A stretch of 64,000 nucleotides of DNA from NCBI GenBank assembly GCA_000827495.1, contig KN817590.1:27229-91228 (forward strand). Reading direction: 5' to 3'. The stretch comes from Hypholoma sublateritium FD-334 SS-4. Its lineage: Eukaryota; Basidiomycota; Agaricomycetes; Agaricales; Strophariaceae. Position 1 is the stretch's first letter. Every line of letters starts with the position of its first letter. Shown here one piece after another: positions 1 to 10,366 of the stretch. The notes under the pieces were generated by a model. That model had not been told where the DNA came from. It searched no databases and saw nothing but the letters and a program-made list of their open reading frames with translations. The position numbers were made by a program, and so were the translations under genes.

Positions 1-1114
1 GGTTTTGCATGTAAATAGGTCAAACAATATATTATAATACATCTGAAATTATATTATAACTTTTATTAAGTGCATATACGATGATTTTTGACAAATTTTA
101 GACCCCCAACCCGCAGCTGGGGTATGGGTTTTTTGAGGGTCTGGATTTCCGAACCTGTAACCTACCTGTGACCCATGTGGGTTTTCCAACCCACAACAAT
201 CACTAATGACAGCCGAGTAAATTAAGATATATCTTCTTCTATTCTACCAGATCAGTTAATAACATTCTCAAAATTGTGACCACTGTATCAATCACTACAT
301 GCCTATTAATCCCTCATAAATACATTTCCAATGCATGTCTCAACNAGTGATGTGCAGGTGCAGGCTTGGGCTTGTCAATATGGCAAGCCAGGCCTCAAGC
401 CCTCAGGATGGCCTGGCCTGGCTGGGCTCAGGCCTGAGCCTGCACTNTGGTCATGTGTATGTAAGGCTGGACACAAGTATAGCCAGCTTTCCACAGCCAT
501 TTTGCATTTTTCTCAATGAGGAAAGTACCTACCACAATAATTTTGGCAGATTCGGAAAGTGTGGAAACTGTTTGATTTATGTTAGCATGAGGCAATGCTT
601 AATCTCTATATTTTTTAAACTGTTATTTAAAGTTGGATACTAGACATCTTTCATAATTTTATAGACTGTATAGTGTTTTGTATACTGAACAATTGAGAGT
701 ATGATTCACTGATTGCATGCAATTCCAGTGATTTTGCCTTAATGTCTTGCACTCCTCCAGGGCTTTCTATTGTCAATATTTCAAACTAGTATATATAATA
801 TAGACAAATGACTCTGCCAAATATCATAAGTATTAAACAGAAAATGATGGGAAATTTAATGGTGTGCAAAGGAGTGATCATGTGTGAAGGTGTGGTATTA
901 CACTGTACTTGGGAAGTTGGGATATTGTGTCAGGTTGAAAAGTTGAAGTCTGACATTAAAAAGTTGAAGAATAAGATGAGAGGATGTTGTGTGCCTCAAA
1001 AATATGTGTACAAGTCTTGTAAAATCATGCAGATCACATGCAGACATCTAAATAAATTATTCTGTGTGGCCAGATAATGGATATTGTGTCTGTTGTAGTT
1101 GCATTGGCACAGAA
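1..1114. other. AT-rich gene-free stretch with repeat debris
   Basis: No convincing gene is visible. Short open frames here lack codon bias and splice structure. Around 100-210 there is a proline/glycine-like string of accc/gggt words typical of degraded fungal transposon ends. Two N bases (345, 447) bracket the repeat listed separately. Confidence 0.5.
345..447. repeat. GC-rich inverted-repeat element, hAT/MITE-like remnant
   Basis: A GC-rich block of about 100 bp sits in AT-rich DNA. It begins AGTGATGTGCAGG and ends CCTGAGCCTGCACT, so its two ends are imperfect inverted repeats. The interior is built of permuted ggcctg/caggcc words. It is bounded on both sides by a single N, which would be C and G if the ends were CAGTG...CACTG, a form seen in hAT-type elements. 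It has no coding capacity. The family assignment is inference. Confidence 0.4.
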
Positions 1115-1148
1115 TAGATCATTATTTGCACTAGATCATTATTTGCAC
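1115..1148. repeat. 17-bp tandem repeat, two copies
   Basis: TAGATCATTATTTGCAC occurs twice back to back, just downstream (in gene sense) of the disordered-protein gene of the first Plavaka unit. It could be part of a subterminal repeat of that element; no matching copy was found at the other side. Confidence 0.6.
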
Positions 1149-1225
1149 ATACAAATGGATACAATAACAAAAAAAATCATCAAAAAAGACTCGTAGCCAT
1201 GCCATGCAGTGGCCCACAAAGCAAG

Positions 1226-3088
1226 TCAGTAAATTGAGACTATAAACACAATATAGAGCACTGGGCGTGAACTGGTGCCACGTACTGTCAGCTCTTGGAC
1301 TAGCTGCATGAAGGGCAGCCAAGGCGATTGCTTCATCCTCCGATGGTGATGCTTCGTCGACTAAGGAAATTATTCCAGATCTCAGAATTATACAAATCGA
1401 GTATTCAGAGATGGCACTCACTTTCAATAATGGTATCTCTCTCATGGTCGCTGGCAGGCTGCAAATAAATATCATCATCTTCGTCGATGTCATCATTGTG
1501 ATTGCCGTCGTCATCATCACCGTCCAAGCTGTCGTCCACATCTTCATCACCGTTAATGTCACCATTCAAGCTACGGCGAGATTCATCGTCACTCTCATAT
1601 ATGCGTGGTTCCGGAAGAAATAAATCTTGAGCTCGATAGCCTTGAGATCTGGGGCTCACTGGTGCACCGCGTGGAATGAGATCTTCCCCCATAAATGGGT
1701 TGTTCAGAATTTCTTCGCCTTCATAGTCGAAAGGGCCAGTGAAATTGTTTTGGCCAGGTAGAACATCGTCAAAGATTCCATGAACGTTCCGGTTGAAAGG
1801 GTCTTCGAGCCCACGCGCAGGCTGTCCGTCGACGGCATTTTCCATATACTGATCTTGACCGTGGTAGTACTTGCCATGACGATCACGAGCGACAGGGCGA
1901 TTACGATTGTTCAAGACGGCGGGGAAACCTTGAGGCTCAGACTGGGCAGGTTGGGCAAATATGTCTATGCCCATGTTATTCATATTACCGGTGGCATTGT
2001 TAGCCACTCCGCCATCATGGACACTGGCACCGTTAGCGTCAAAATTGTGCATAGCCAGGAAATTGAACTGCGGTTGGATGGCAGGAGCTTGCAAGGGTCT
2101 TTGGGATGCATTTAGTGCCGTTGAGTTCGAGTCTGAGCCCAGTTGACCTAGAATAAATAAATGTATCAGTGAAATTGATAGCATTCAATGAATCAATTTG
2201 TATTCGTTGATGAAATTGACTTACGAGCATTCATGGAGGGCTGAGCTAGAGTCTGCTTTTCACCCGACTGCGCAGCCTGACCCATATTCCCAGTTCCTGT
2301 ACCTGGAGCAGAGAAACCGAACTGAGAACCAGCAAGAGCAAGTTGAAAAGATGGTGCCGGTGGTCCAGCTTGGAGTGGTTCATCAGGAACTGCAGGGCGC
2401 TGAATTTGAGGATTGTTAGTGGATTTATTACCAACAGCTGGAGCCGTTGTAGAATCCTGTAGGATCAGTGACATTTATCAAATTACAGCCAAATTTCAAG
2501 TAGACAGGGCATACGGCCACCTTTTGGAGTCGGGGTTTCCGGCCGCGAGCACTCCGACCTGCAGGAGGTGGAGCAAGTTCATTGTCGAGAGCTTCCTGGG
2601 GAAAAGACGCTTTCCCTTTGCGCTTACTCTTCGGCTGTCTCTCCTGGCCTTCGTCATCGCTAGCGAGGTCGGGACGAATGCGCCGAACATCAGCCAGAAG
2701 TTTTGCGCGTTGTCCATTCTTCCCTGCTTTTGCGCGGACAGGGCGAGAGTTTGCGTTGGAGCCTTTTCAGGTAGCAAATAAGGGAACAGCCTTACTAGTA
2801 AAATGTCATGTACGTCACCTTTCGGATTACCAGTAATCCTTGGGTCTTCTGGGGCGGCAGCTCTCGCTTGAGAATTCGTGCTTGCATTCACTAAATAGTT
2901 TATGCAAATAATGTTTTAGAATAGCCCGTTTAACAAAAATGAGACGCAAAACCCCCACCATCAAGAGCACTCGGTGCATCTCCTTGAGACTCGGAGCGTC
3001 TCACAGCTTTATTGCCACGTCCCATTCCGGGCTCGGAGTCGCGTGCGGCATTGCGCTTTTTGGGTTGTGCAGTGGCGGACTTTGGCAT
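1226..3088 (-). CDS. disordered basic/acidic protein, accessory gene of Plavaka unit A
   Basis: The model starts at the ATG at 3088-3086 and uses several short GT...AG introns. The N-terminal part is basic and low-complexity (runs of K, R, S, P, with KSKRKGK-like stretches, possibly nuclear). The middle is rich in N, Q, P, G. The last long exon (about 2150-1410) ends in a strongly acidic tract (DGDDDDGNHNDDIDEDDD). A small exon rich in A, E, D and S follows, and a stop is proposed near 1226. I do not recognise a domain. Its place next to a transposase resembles the DUF6532 gene of the second Plavaka element, which also has a basic disordered N-terminus, but no DUF6532-like segment is visible here. 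It may therefore be a truncated relative or an unrelated passenger. The 3' end is uncertain. Confidence 0.5.
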
Positions 3089-3542
3089 TTTTGGTCGTAA
3101 TAGATATTAAGTTTCACTTTTCAAAAAACAGAATACTAGAGGAGTAAGTAGACAAGTTTTTAGTAGAGAGAAAACGAACCAAGGAAACCTTAAATTCAGC
3201 GCTGGCGACATTTTAGGTTTTTGGGTTACTGGTATTTGTTTGGCCACCTATACATTTGACCCTGCTCGTTCCAGCGGCGGGCAAAATCGGACCACATCGA
3301 GGGCAATTTGAGGGCAATACGACCACGAAATCCAAACCATGTTGATTATCCGCACTCAGAGGCTGAGGGGTGAAAAGGTTACAATTTAAAAAGCGAGGAT
3401 AACAGCAAACAGCACAAGTATTCACAATATCCTAGTCTAAGACTAGTCTAAGATTATTCTTACAGTAGAGGTGACATCCCCCGAAATGAAAACTGTGTGG
3501 GTCACTAAAGAGAGACCGTTAAGAAAGCTCAGTGATTAAATA

Positions 3543-3925
3543 CTAGATGTACCCACCATCATCCGGAGAGACATACACAAGGGGCTGTGGAAGAGGCTGA
3601 ACTGTGACGGGGATCTGAAATCCACTTGAGCGGATAATATCGAAGAGTCTACCTCGGCAGATCTCTGCTTTGTGCAATTGGCGATCAGCTAGGTCAACTT
3701 CTGTCAAAGCGTCCTTGAGTTTCTTGAGAGCCCGCTCTTTAATGAGGCGATGTCGCTTTTTTTCGCGATTTGCCTTCCGGACAAGGCGCAGTGCCTGTAT
3801 GTGAGTTTCGATAGAGGCAGGAAATACCTAAGGATTGCAATTAGAAAGAAGGTAAATACAAACGGCAATGTACATAGGTTACTTACATCCTGCCAGGACT
3901 GTTCCCATAGTTCATTCGTGGACAT
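3543..3925 (-). CDS. small coiled-coil protein, Plavaka accessory
   Basis: There are two exons: a short first exon (MSTNELWEQSWQD) spliced by a GTAAGT...TTAG intron to a second exon ending in GGYI and a TAG stop at 3543. The product is about 107 residues. Residues about 18-75 are highly charged and helical (HIQALRLVRKANREKKRHR onward), with a heptad-like L/A pattern. The tail is proline-rich. It lies between the disordered gene and the transposase on the same strand. The core aligns by eye with the coiled-coil of the gene at 31159-31900 (shared H-x-QALRL start and similar charge pattern), which also neighbours a Plavaka transposase. Function unknown; a transposase partner or DNA-bridging role would be inference. 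Confidence 0.6.
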
Positions 3926-4228
3926 TCAGAATACAGGTTGTTTGCGGCGTGTGCGAGGTATCAGCAAATTGAAAGTTATAACCTATCAGCAATCAAAATC
4001 AGGCTATCAGCTACACTTAGGAGATGTAGGCTCACTCACACAAGTAGGTATACAAGATGAGCATCGTTTCGATAGGTTCAAGGATGGTGGGATCAAGTTG
4101 AGAGAGACCGTCGGGGGCCTGGGCGTTGTCAGGTCTATTGTTTGTTTAACCCCTCACATCACATGGTCACTCCAAGCCCGATATAGGCAATTTTGTACTT
4201 CTAAACACTGAATATTATGGCTAACTAG

Positions 4229-7200
4229 TTACATGGAATTCAAGGCGTAAAATAGTTCCTTGTCAAAATATTTGTCTAGCCAATACTCTCCTCCGCACTG
4301 CAAACTGTTTGTACTACGAAAACGCCAGTCAGCCTGTTTCCCGAATCGCGGAGTCAGTTCAACAAGGGCACGAATTTGTTGCAAAGGAATAATATCGCCC
4401 ATTGGATTGCCGTTTGCTCGTAATGCCCTTTTGAGTACAAACATTCCGGCTGAGGGGTCGGGATATTGCCCGCGCAAACTTGGTGAGCCCGAAGCCTTTG
4501 GGTTTACTTGAGGAATGATATCAAAGCGCTGTACGTATGTGAGAAAGCAGTCGGTTTGGAGGGGATGTTTCCATATTTTACCGCGTGCCAATGGGATGAC
4601 TCTGAAGATAGCACGTAGCTGCACAACCTGATGACCTGGATAGGCAAGCCTTTATTAAATAATGATGATTTGTGAGTGATTATTACTTACCAGAAAGGCC
4701 AGTTGACGGCCACTGCTTCTCAGTCTCCAGATTGATGATGACTGCATCACATTGTCCATGTGGCCAACTATCAGATGGTGGAGCAGCATTGATGGTCTGA
4801 GGAGGGAGACGATCGTGAGGGTAATGATAGGCCTTGCCTTGAACTTGTAGCTTCGTCCACATTTCAATATGAGTGAATGGAAGAGTATTGTCCTGAATTC
4901 CGGCTCGACGACCACCAATAGCTGAGATATGCGGCGGATTGTCAGTCACGAGTCTCGACATGTAGTTGTGCAGTGCAGGCAGGAAGTCGGGCAGATGGAA
5001 GAGTAGAGCAGCATCGTTGATTAGCATTCGTTTTAATTGAGGATCTTGCTGGAGGTGAAAAGCAACCTGGGCATGAGAGGCGGAAAATGTATGGTGTGGG
5101 GTCAATGGGGTAGCATTATCTTTGATTAGGAATTTTGCCAGAGCAAAGTAATCAACCAAGGTTCGAGTTGTACCGGCCATTGGAATGACTGGATCAATGC
5201 TTTGAAGGAGAGTCGATGTTTTCGAAAATTGTGTGGCCTCCGCAGGATTGTCACTGAACGTACTGGCCGCATCATTGTTGACGTCGTTGGAATTGGCACT
5301 GTCCCCAAAGCATGCTCGGAAATCGAAACTGGCATCTCGAACAGCAGTTGCCAGATCAAAAAGACGGCACTTCTCATTTCGGTCCAAGTGGCGACAGATC
5401 TGTGTCTCGTAGTTGTGGTTATTGCTTGTCCGAGCAGGAATTTTGACCTCTGTGATATGCGCATTTTCAGTCCTATCCGCTGACCATTGGATAGCAACGC
5501 CGTTAATACGTATGTTAGGCACCACACTTTGAAGAAATTCAAGCTTAGGTATGTGCCAATCATTGATTGGGACATTTTTATCGCCACAGCGAGCCTTCGC
5601 TACAAGAATAGCGTTTTTGTGCACGTGAAATTCTTCTAATGCAGATTCAATTGCAGTACATGATGCTTCGTCGATTTCAGGGGCCTGTGCGAGGTATCGA
5701 AAGTCCAGTAGGGCGCGAAGAGCAATAAGGAAATCCTTTGAAACAGCATCAGCGATGACTGGGATGATATATCGCTGGATGTCACGGTGTTCTCGTCCTG
5801 TGACCTGTTTCAAGGCAGAGATCCCTTCTGGAAACGACCGAAAACCTGTGTGAGGGTGAAGGATTGAGAAACGGAAGTCGATTTCATCAGCTCCAACAGC
5901 CCTGATGCACCACTTTGCGTCGTGGTCCCAGAATTGCTTGTGCCAATGATGCAGAGGTTCTGGCGTAAGGAACTCGGATGGGTCAGACAAAGGCCAGTCG
6001 TGCCAAAACGGTCGATGAACACCGTTTAAGCGGAATGTTGATTGGGCTTCTCGAAAGTATGGCTTTAAGTCCCAGGGGTCGAGTCTTGCTTCGACCGATT
6101 GCAATTGGCCAATAGTGGTAGAGCCCCTCCGCGGCTCATGGCGGAAGTTATCGCCGAATTGCTTATAATAAGCCATGGTCACCGATGACGTTTTTCCACC
6201 GACACCTGCGATCAAAGTAGATTCTGGGGTGTCGACAATGTACGCGGCAAGAGGGGTGAAGCAGAAACGTCGACAGCCAAGTGGATCAGACATCATAACG
6301 CCAATCTCAGCTGCTGTCTTAAGTGGCTTAGTGATGAAGTCCAGGCACTCATGGAAGAGTCTGTCGGCCAGAACACCGCGTATCCGTTTTGTGGGGTGGA
6401 TAAAACTTGGTATTGGAAGAAGAGCAAGAAGTAGATAGGCATGATTGGATGCTTTTGTGCGAAAATCCATATCAAGATTAGCAAGACTGATGAGAAGGGG
6501 GTGTGCTTGTCTATTTCCTGTCATGGCAGAGATGTTCGTCTTGTCAGAAGAAAGAATTGTCCCAAGAATAGTTGCGCCAGCAGGGATTTGTTCCTGGAAC
6601 AGATATATTGGTGTCCATCATGATAACTATCCCGTAAAATGGTAGCTCACTTGTATATTCCACGCAGAGTCACCCGAAAGCCACTCTGAATATACCCGCA
6701 TAACCTTTTCTGCGGTCCGAAAGACTTGCATAGGCTGGAAAGCTATGTTATCCTTTACAAGCGGCGATTGCATCAGCGACTGAATACATTCAATGGGATC
6801 TCGGTAATATAGGGTGAGCTTGTGTTTGGTACGATGAACAGTCTCACAAGGCTTTGACAACCATTGCGGTCCACCTGGCAAAATCTCGGCTCTGGATCTC
6901 AAATCTTTGGCAGTACGAAAGGATAGATTCATCTGCTTGACCTAATGGTATGCTTGTCAGTCAATAAAAGTTTGAATGCGGAATACAAAGTAGATATCCG
7001 TACCAGCTCCAAATTTAAAAGTTGGTCGATTGCCGCCATGCTCAGACGTGATCGTAGTAGATATGAGCTAAACTCCCATTCGTCTCTTGAAGCAAATGGA
7101 TAATATGGGTGCTGAGTTCGTTCCGACGAATATTGGTCCGCATCGAACCGGTCCATAAAATTACTTCCAGCTCCATAGACCTTTGCCGAGCCCGGGTATT

Positions 7201-7582
7201 CGTCAACGTGATAATGGTTTAAGATATTGAGGCGTGAATCCGATTCATCGTTAAAAACTAGGTCATCTGGTTGCATCTCGGCGTCGCCTTCAGGTTCATG
7301 TATGTGAGGTGAATGTGAATTTGACTCGATATTGTCACTCAGCGTAGATCCACGAAGCCCTTCCGATTGTGTACCAGAAGAAACATGCCGGCGGCTAATT
7401 TTTTCCAGAGCACTGATTCTGACTTGACTTGTGAGTCGTTGTCTGTTTCTTGCTAAATAAATCCGACGAAGTTCTTCAAAGCGGATCCGGCATCGGGAAC
7501 GGGGCTGATTCATATGGTTCCGTACGGTAGCGTCATTTTTGAACCTTTTTTTGCAGCGAGGGCAAGCTTTCAAATTAGGCAT
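4229..7582 (-). CDS. Plavaka-type DNA transposase (copy A)
   Basis: Four exons are visible: 7582 to about 7003, about 6950 to 6652, about 6595 to 4690, and about 4650 to 4229, all with good GT...AG junctions. The N-terminus carries a C2H2-like zinc finger (CPRCKKRFKNDATVRNHM). The long third exon holds the conserved transposase core, including HPLLISLANLD, CLDFITKPLK, TPLAAYIVDTPES, FLTPEPLHHWHKQFWDHD and LKQVTGREHRDIQRY. These blocks are shared in order with the copy at 32048-35318. No frameshift or stop was seen, so the gene looks intact (roughly 1000-1070 residues). In this family the enzyme excises and inserts the element; Plavaka elements are usually grouped with CACTA-like cut-and-paste transposons of basidiomycetes. 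Confidence 0.85.
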
Positions 7583-8098
7583 GAGATATGAGGAGAGCGA
7601 ATACCAATGAGGAAAAGTAGGTGGTAGAGGAGTGTTGGAGTTGTGCTGTGAGAGTAAAGTTGATCGTCGAAAGCCGGTCGAAAGTGATTATTCTTTCTCA
7701 CACCTTCCACCATGCTCTCGAGTCTTGACATTCCAGCACCTCAAAGTTCAACGTTACCTCACAATTTTGCCGCTACAGGTTCAATTCTACTGATTCAAAC
7801 GAAGGTCGACTGAGACAACTGACATCGAGGAGAAAAACGACGATGCCGACACCCTCAAGTATCTCGCCGGGTTCATCACAAGAGCCAGTCCATTTCTTTC
7901 AACGGTATGCCACCTTCCAGTAAGCGCGCTACTGTCGCCAAAAGGGTCAAAAAGAAGCTCGGCAGAGATCTCAAATCTACTCTTGTTCAGCACAGCAACC
8001 TCATCGTCCATCCTACCCCATCCACCCAATTCAATGTACGTGTTTCAACTTTCAACGCCTCTCCACGCGTTCTTGAATGTGGTCTCACATTCCCTAAG
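7583..8098. other. upstream region of transposase A, possible further captured fragment
   Basis: No complete gene is seen. A 43-codon open frame at 7907-8035 (MPPSSKRATVAKRVKKKLG onward) is basic and ends at a plausible GTACGT splice donor. It lies directly before the 14-3-3 fragment and could be a third piece of host-derived sequence or the 5' leader of the 14-3-3 piece. The product is not recognised. Confidence 0.35.
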
Positions 8099-8289
8099 AT
8101 GCATGAATCCCGAGAAGACTCTGTCTACCTTGCAAAGCTCGCTGAGCAGGCTGAGCGTCATGAAGGTGCGCATTTTGCGGTTCATCGTGCGACCCCTGTT
8201 GACCAATATCCGCAGAGATGGTTGAGAACATGAAGCATGTGGCCTCGTCAGACCAAGAACTCACCATTGAGGAGCACAATCTCCTTAAG
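8099..8289 (+). pseudogene. 14-3-3 protein, N-terminal fragment
   Basis: The sequence begins MHESREDSVYLAKLAEQAER, the classic 14-3-3 N-terminus. After a 48-bp intron (GTGCGC...CCGCAG) it continues EMVENMKHVASSDQELTIEE and HNLLK. Homology stops there, at about residue 47 of a family normally near 250 residues; the next frame is unrelated. The break coincides with a GT that could have been the donor of the next intron. A retained, correctly placed intron means the fragment was copied or moved as DNA, not through mRNA. The phosphopeptide-binding groove is absent, so no 14-3-3 function is expected. Confidence 0.85.
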
Positions 8290-8364
8290 GTCCAACGCCC
8301 GCGCCAGTTAGCGGGACAGGGTGCTGCCTGCGCTGCGCGGAGTGCGGACGATCGATTCTGCTCC

Positions 8365-9125
8365 CATGGTGTCTCCCCGAACATCAGACACGCGGACGCC
8401 CATCGACAACCTACCGCACGCACCAGCAACGGTTTTAGTCAGCCCCGCTCACATGTTCGCCCACGCGCGCACCATCAAGGAGGATTGGCCGCAGTATTGG
8501 GAGTACGCTCGGAGGCGGGGATCTATCTATGGTACCGTCGTTGGTCCGAATCACGATGGCATGGGCACGAAGAGGAGCACAAAAAACACGGGAGATGTTG
8601 ACCGAGAACGACAGGCAAAATCTCGCAGCAGCTGGGAACGAGGAGAAGGGGACGCACCGCTCGACGAGCCCGCGACCGGCGACGGGTCAGTCAGAGCATA
8701 CACGAGTCGCCTCTTCGGGTCCCACCGAGCCGCTCGACGGACACGCGCCACGTTCCTCCACCCCATTTTCCCTGTCAGGCCGCACGCCTCCGCTCATCAA
8801 CCTCCGTCGCGCGCCGAGGGCACCCACAGTCATTCCCCGCTCTGCTGCGATCACCCGCTTGGACCTTATTGCCTCCGCCGAGCGCATATTCTACCGCTAT
8901 CTATCGCCCGCATGCAACACCGTAAACTCGCCCGAGAACCACAAAATTTACCTCCCGCCGGCGCTGCGCATCCACAACTTCCCGCTGAGCAGCTCGTCTG
9001 AGCTCAGGTCGCAGACGGAGTTGGCGCTGATGGCCCAGGCCCCCTACATATTCCACACGCAGAAAGAGTATTACTTCCGCGCGATGGAGCAGGATGCGTT
9101 CCCGTGCTTCCTCCGCGCGAAGGCC
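8365..9125 (+). pseudogene. RGS-domain protein fragment
   Basis: Two open frames cover this stretch. The first has a recognisable block with TIKEDWPQYWEYARRRG. A change of frame near 8570 is followed by a serine/proline-rich linker and then RLDLIASAERIFYRYL, KIYLPPALRI and YYFRAMEQDAFPCFLRAKA. These match the helices of an RGS box of the type found in fungal membrane-linked RGS proteins, which accelerate GTP hydrolysis by G-alpha subunits. Homology ends at the FLRAKA motif, in the middle of the domain, and the sequence turns into low-complexity T/C-rich DNA. Start and end are therefore missing. It lies about 75 bp from the 14-3-3 fragment, on the same strand. Confidence 0.7.
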
Positions 9126-10366
9126 TCTACCTCTCGTCTGGCGCTCCACTTATCATTGTCCACGTCATCCTCCATGTCTTCCATTATTTACATGCACATG
9201 TATTATTGTCATGTCATTTCTTCACCTTATTATCAGTATCATCATAGTCAATTCATCTATCATCGTCAAAAAACACATATTATTATTCTTTACATTATGA
9301 ATACCTGAAATAGTTCTGACACTGTTGGTCTGATTGAGTGAACAAGAATGATTTATATTGTGCAGTCACCATATTTTTTGAAGCCATTGGCAATAGTTGA
9401 AAATTTTGTATAAGGTTATATTGCTGCTCACTGCCTCGTGGGCTACGGTACAATGGATAGTACTATGACAGCGGCCAACCTGTGTGCCGACCTAAATATT
9501 CTATAGATCACTATATACTATTACGAGGGGCACTCCACACTGCTGGTGAGATACAAGCTGTAAGGCAAAGCGCTACAAAGCACTGCGCAGACCATGTGAC
9601 TGCTGTGGCCACTATGGTTCGTTATATGGCCGCAAGAGGAACACTATAGTCGCTACGGGAAAAATCAGGCATTGCTGATGTGGGAGCCAACTCGCCTGGA
9701 TTCGCGAACATTGGCAAAGATGAGAGAGAGGATTTCGATGGGGAGACAGTTTATATCGCTCGTAGGAGGTGAAGTCATACGAGAAAGAAGTCATAATGAG
9801 GATACCGCGCCTATGAATTCCATAGTAGTAGTAGTCGGATACCAGTTTCTGTTTTGAGAATCAGCGTGCTGGACAGAGGATTAAAATGAGTACGTCCCAG
9901 TCAGTGGCTGACCGGGTCATATTAGCACAGTACTCGGCCCAAAATTGGGGCCTGGATACCAACGCGCACGAACCATGCATGTTGTGCAATATCACATTTT
10001 GTCTTTAGTCTCTTTTACAGACTCCGATAGTGACGACAGTCGAATTTTGTCTTGATATGTGAAATCAACAATCTCGTAGACCAAAATCATTATGTAAACC
10101 ACTAAATTCGGTGACTTTCAAATTGCAAATGCAGATGGTCTGCACAGAGCGTTGATATTAAAGATGTAGGTACAAGCAAAGTTCGGTCATAGAGATAGAA
10201 AATCAAGGCCGTATATAATAGACAATGCATCGGCAGACGTACGCAAGGCTGCAAGGCGCCAAAAAATAAGTTGGTGTGCATGGTGCAGTAAGAAAGTTGA
10301 ACGCACTGTCGTCATTAGAAACATATTTGAGAGTGTGGGCATCCTTGACAGCCCAATGACGATGGT
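9126..10366. other. intergenic, no gene seen
   Basis: The first 180 bp are a pyrimidine/AT-rich stretch that may mark the edge of the captured block (a short palindrome, TACATGCACATGTA, lies near 9190). The remainder has stop codons in all frames and no recognisable repeat or RNA gene. Confidence 0.4.

Noticed and set aside
3213..3425. 70-codon minus-strand frame with several cysteines
   Set aside because: No homologous motif, no splice link to the neighbours, and no counterpart in Plavaka element B.
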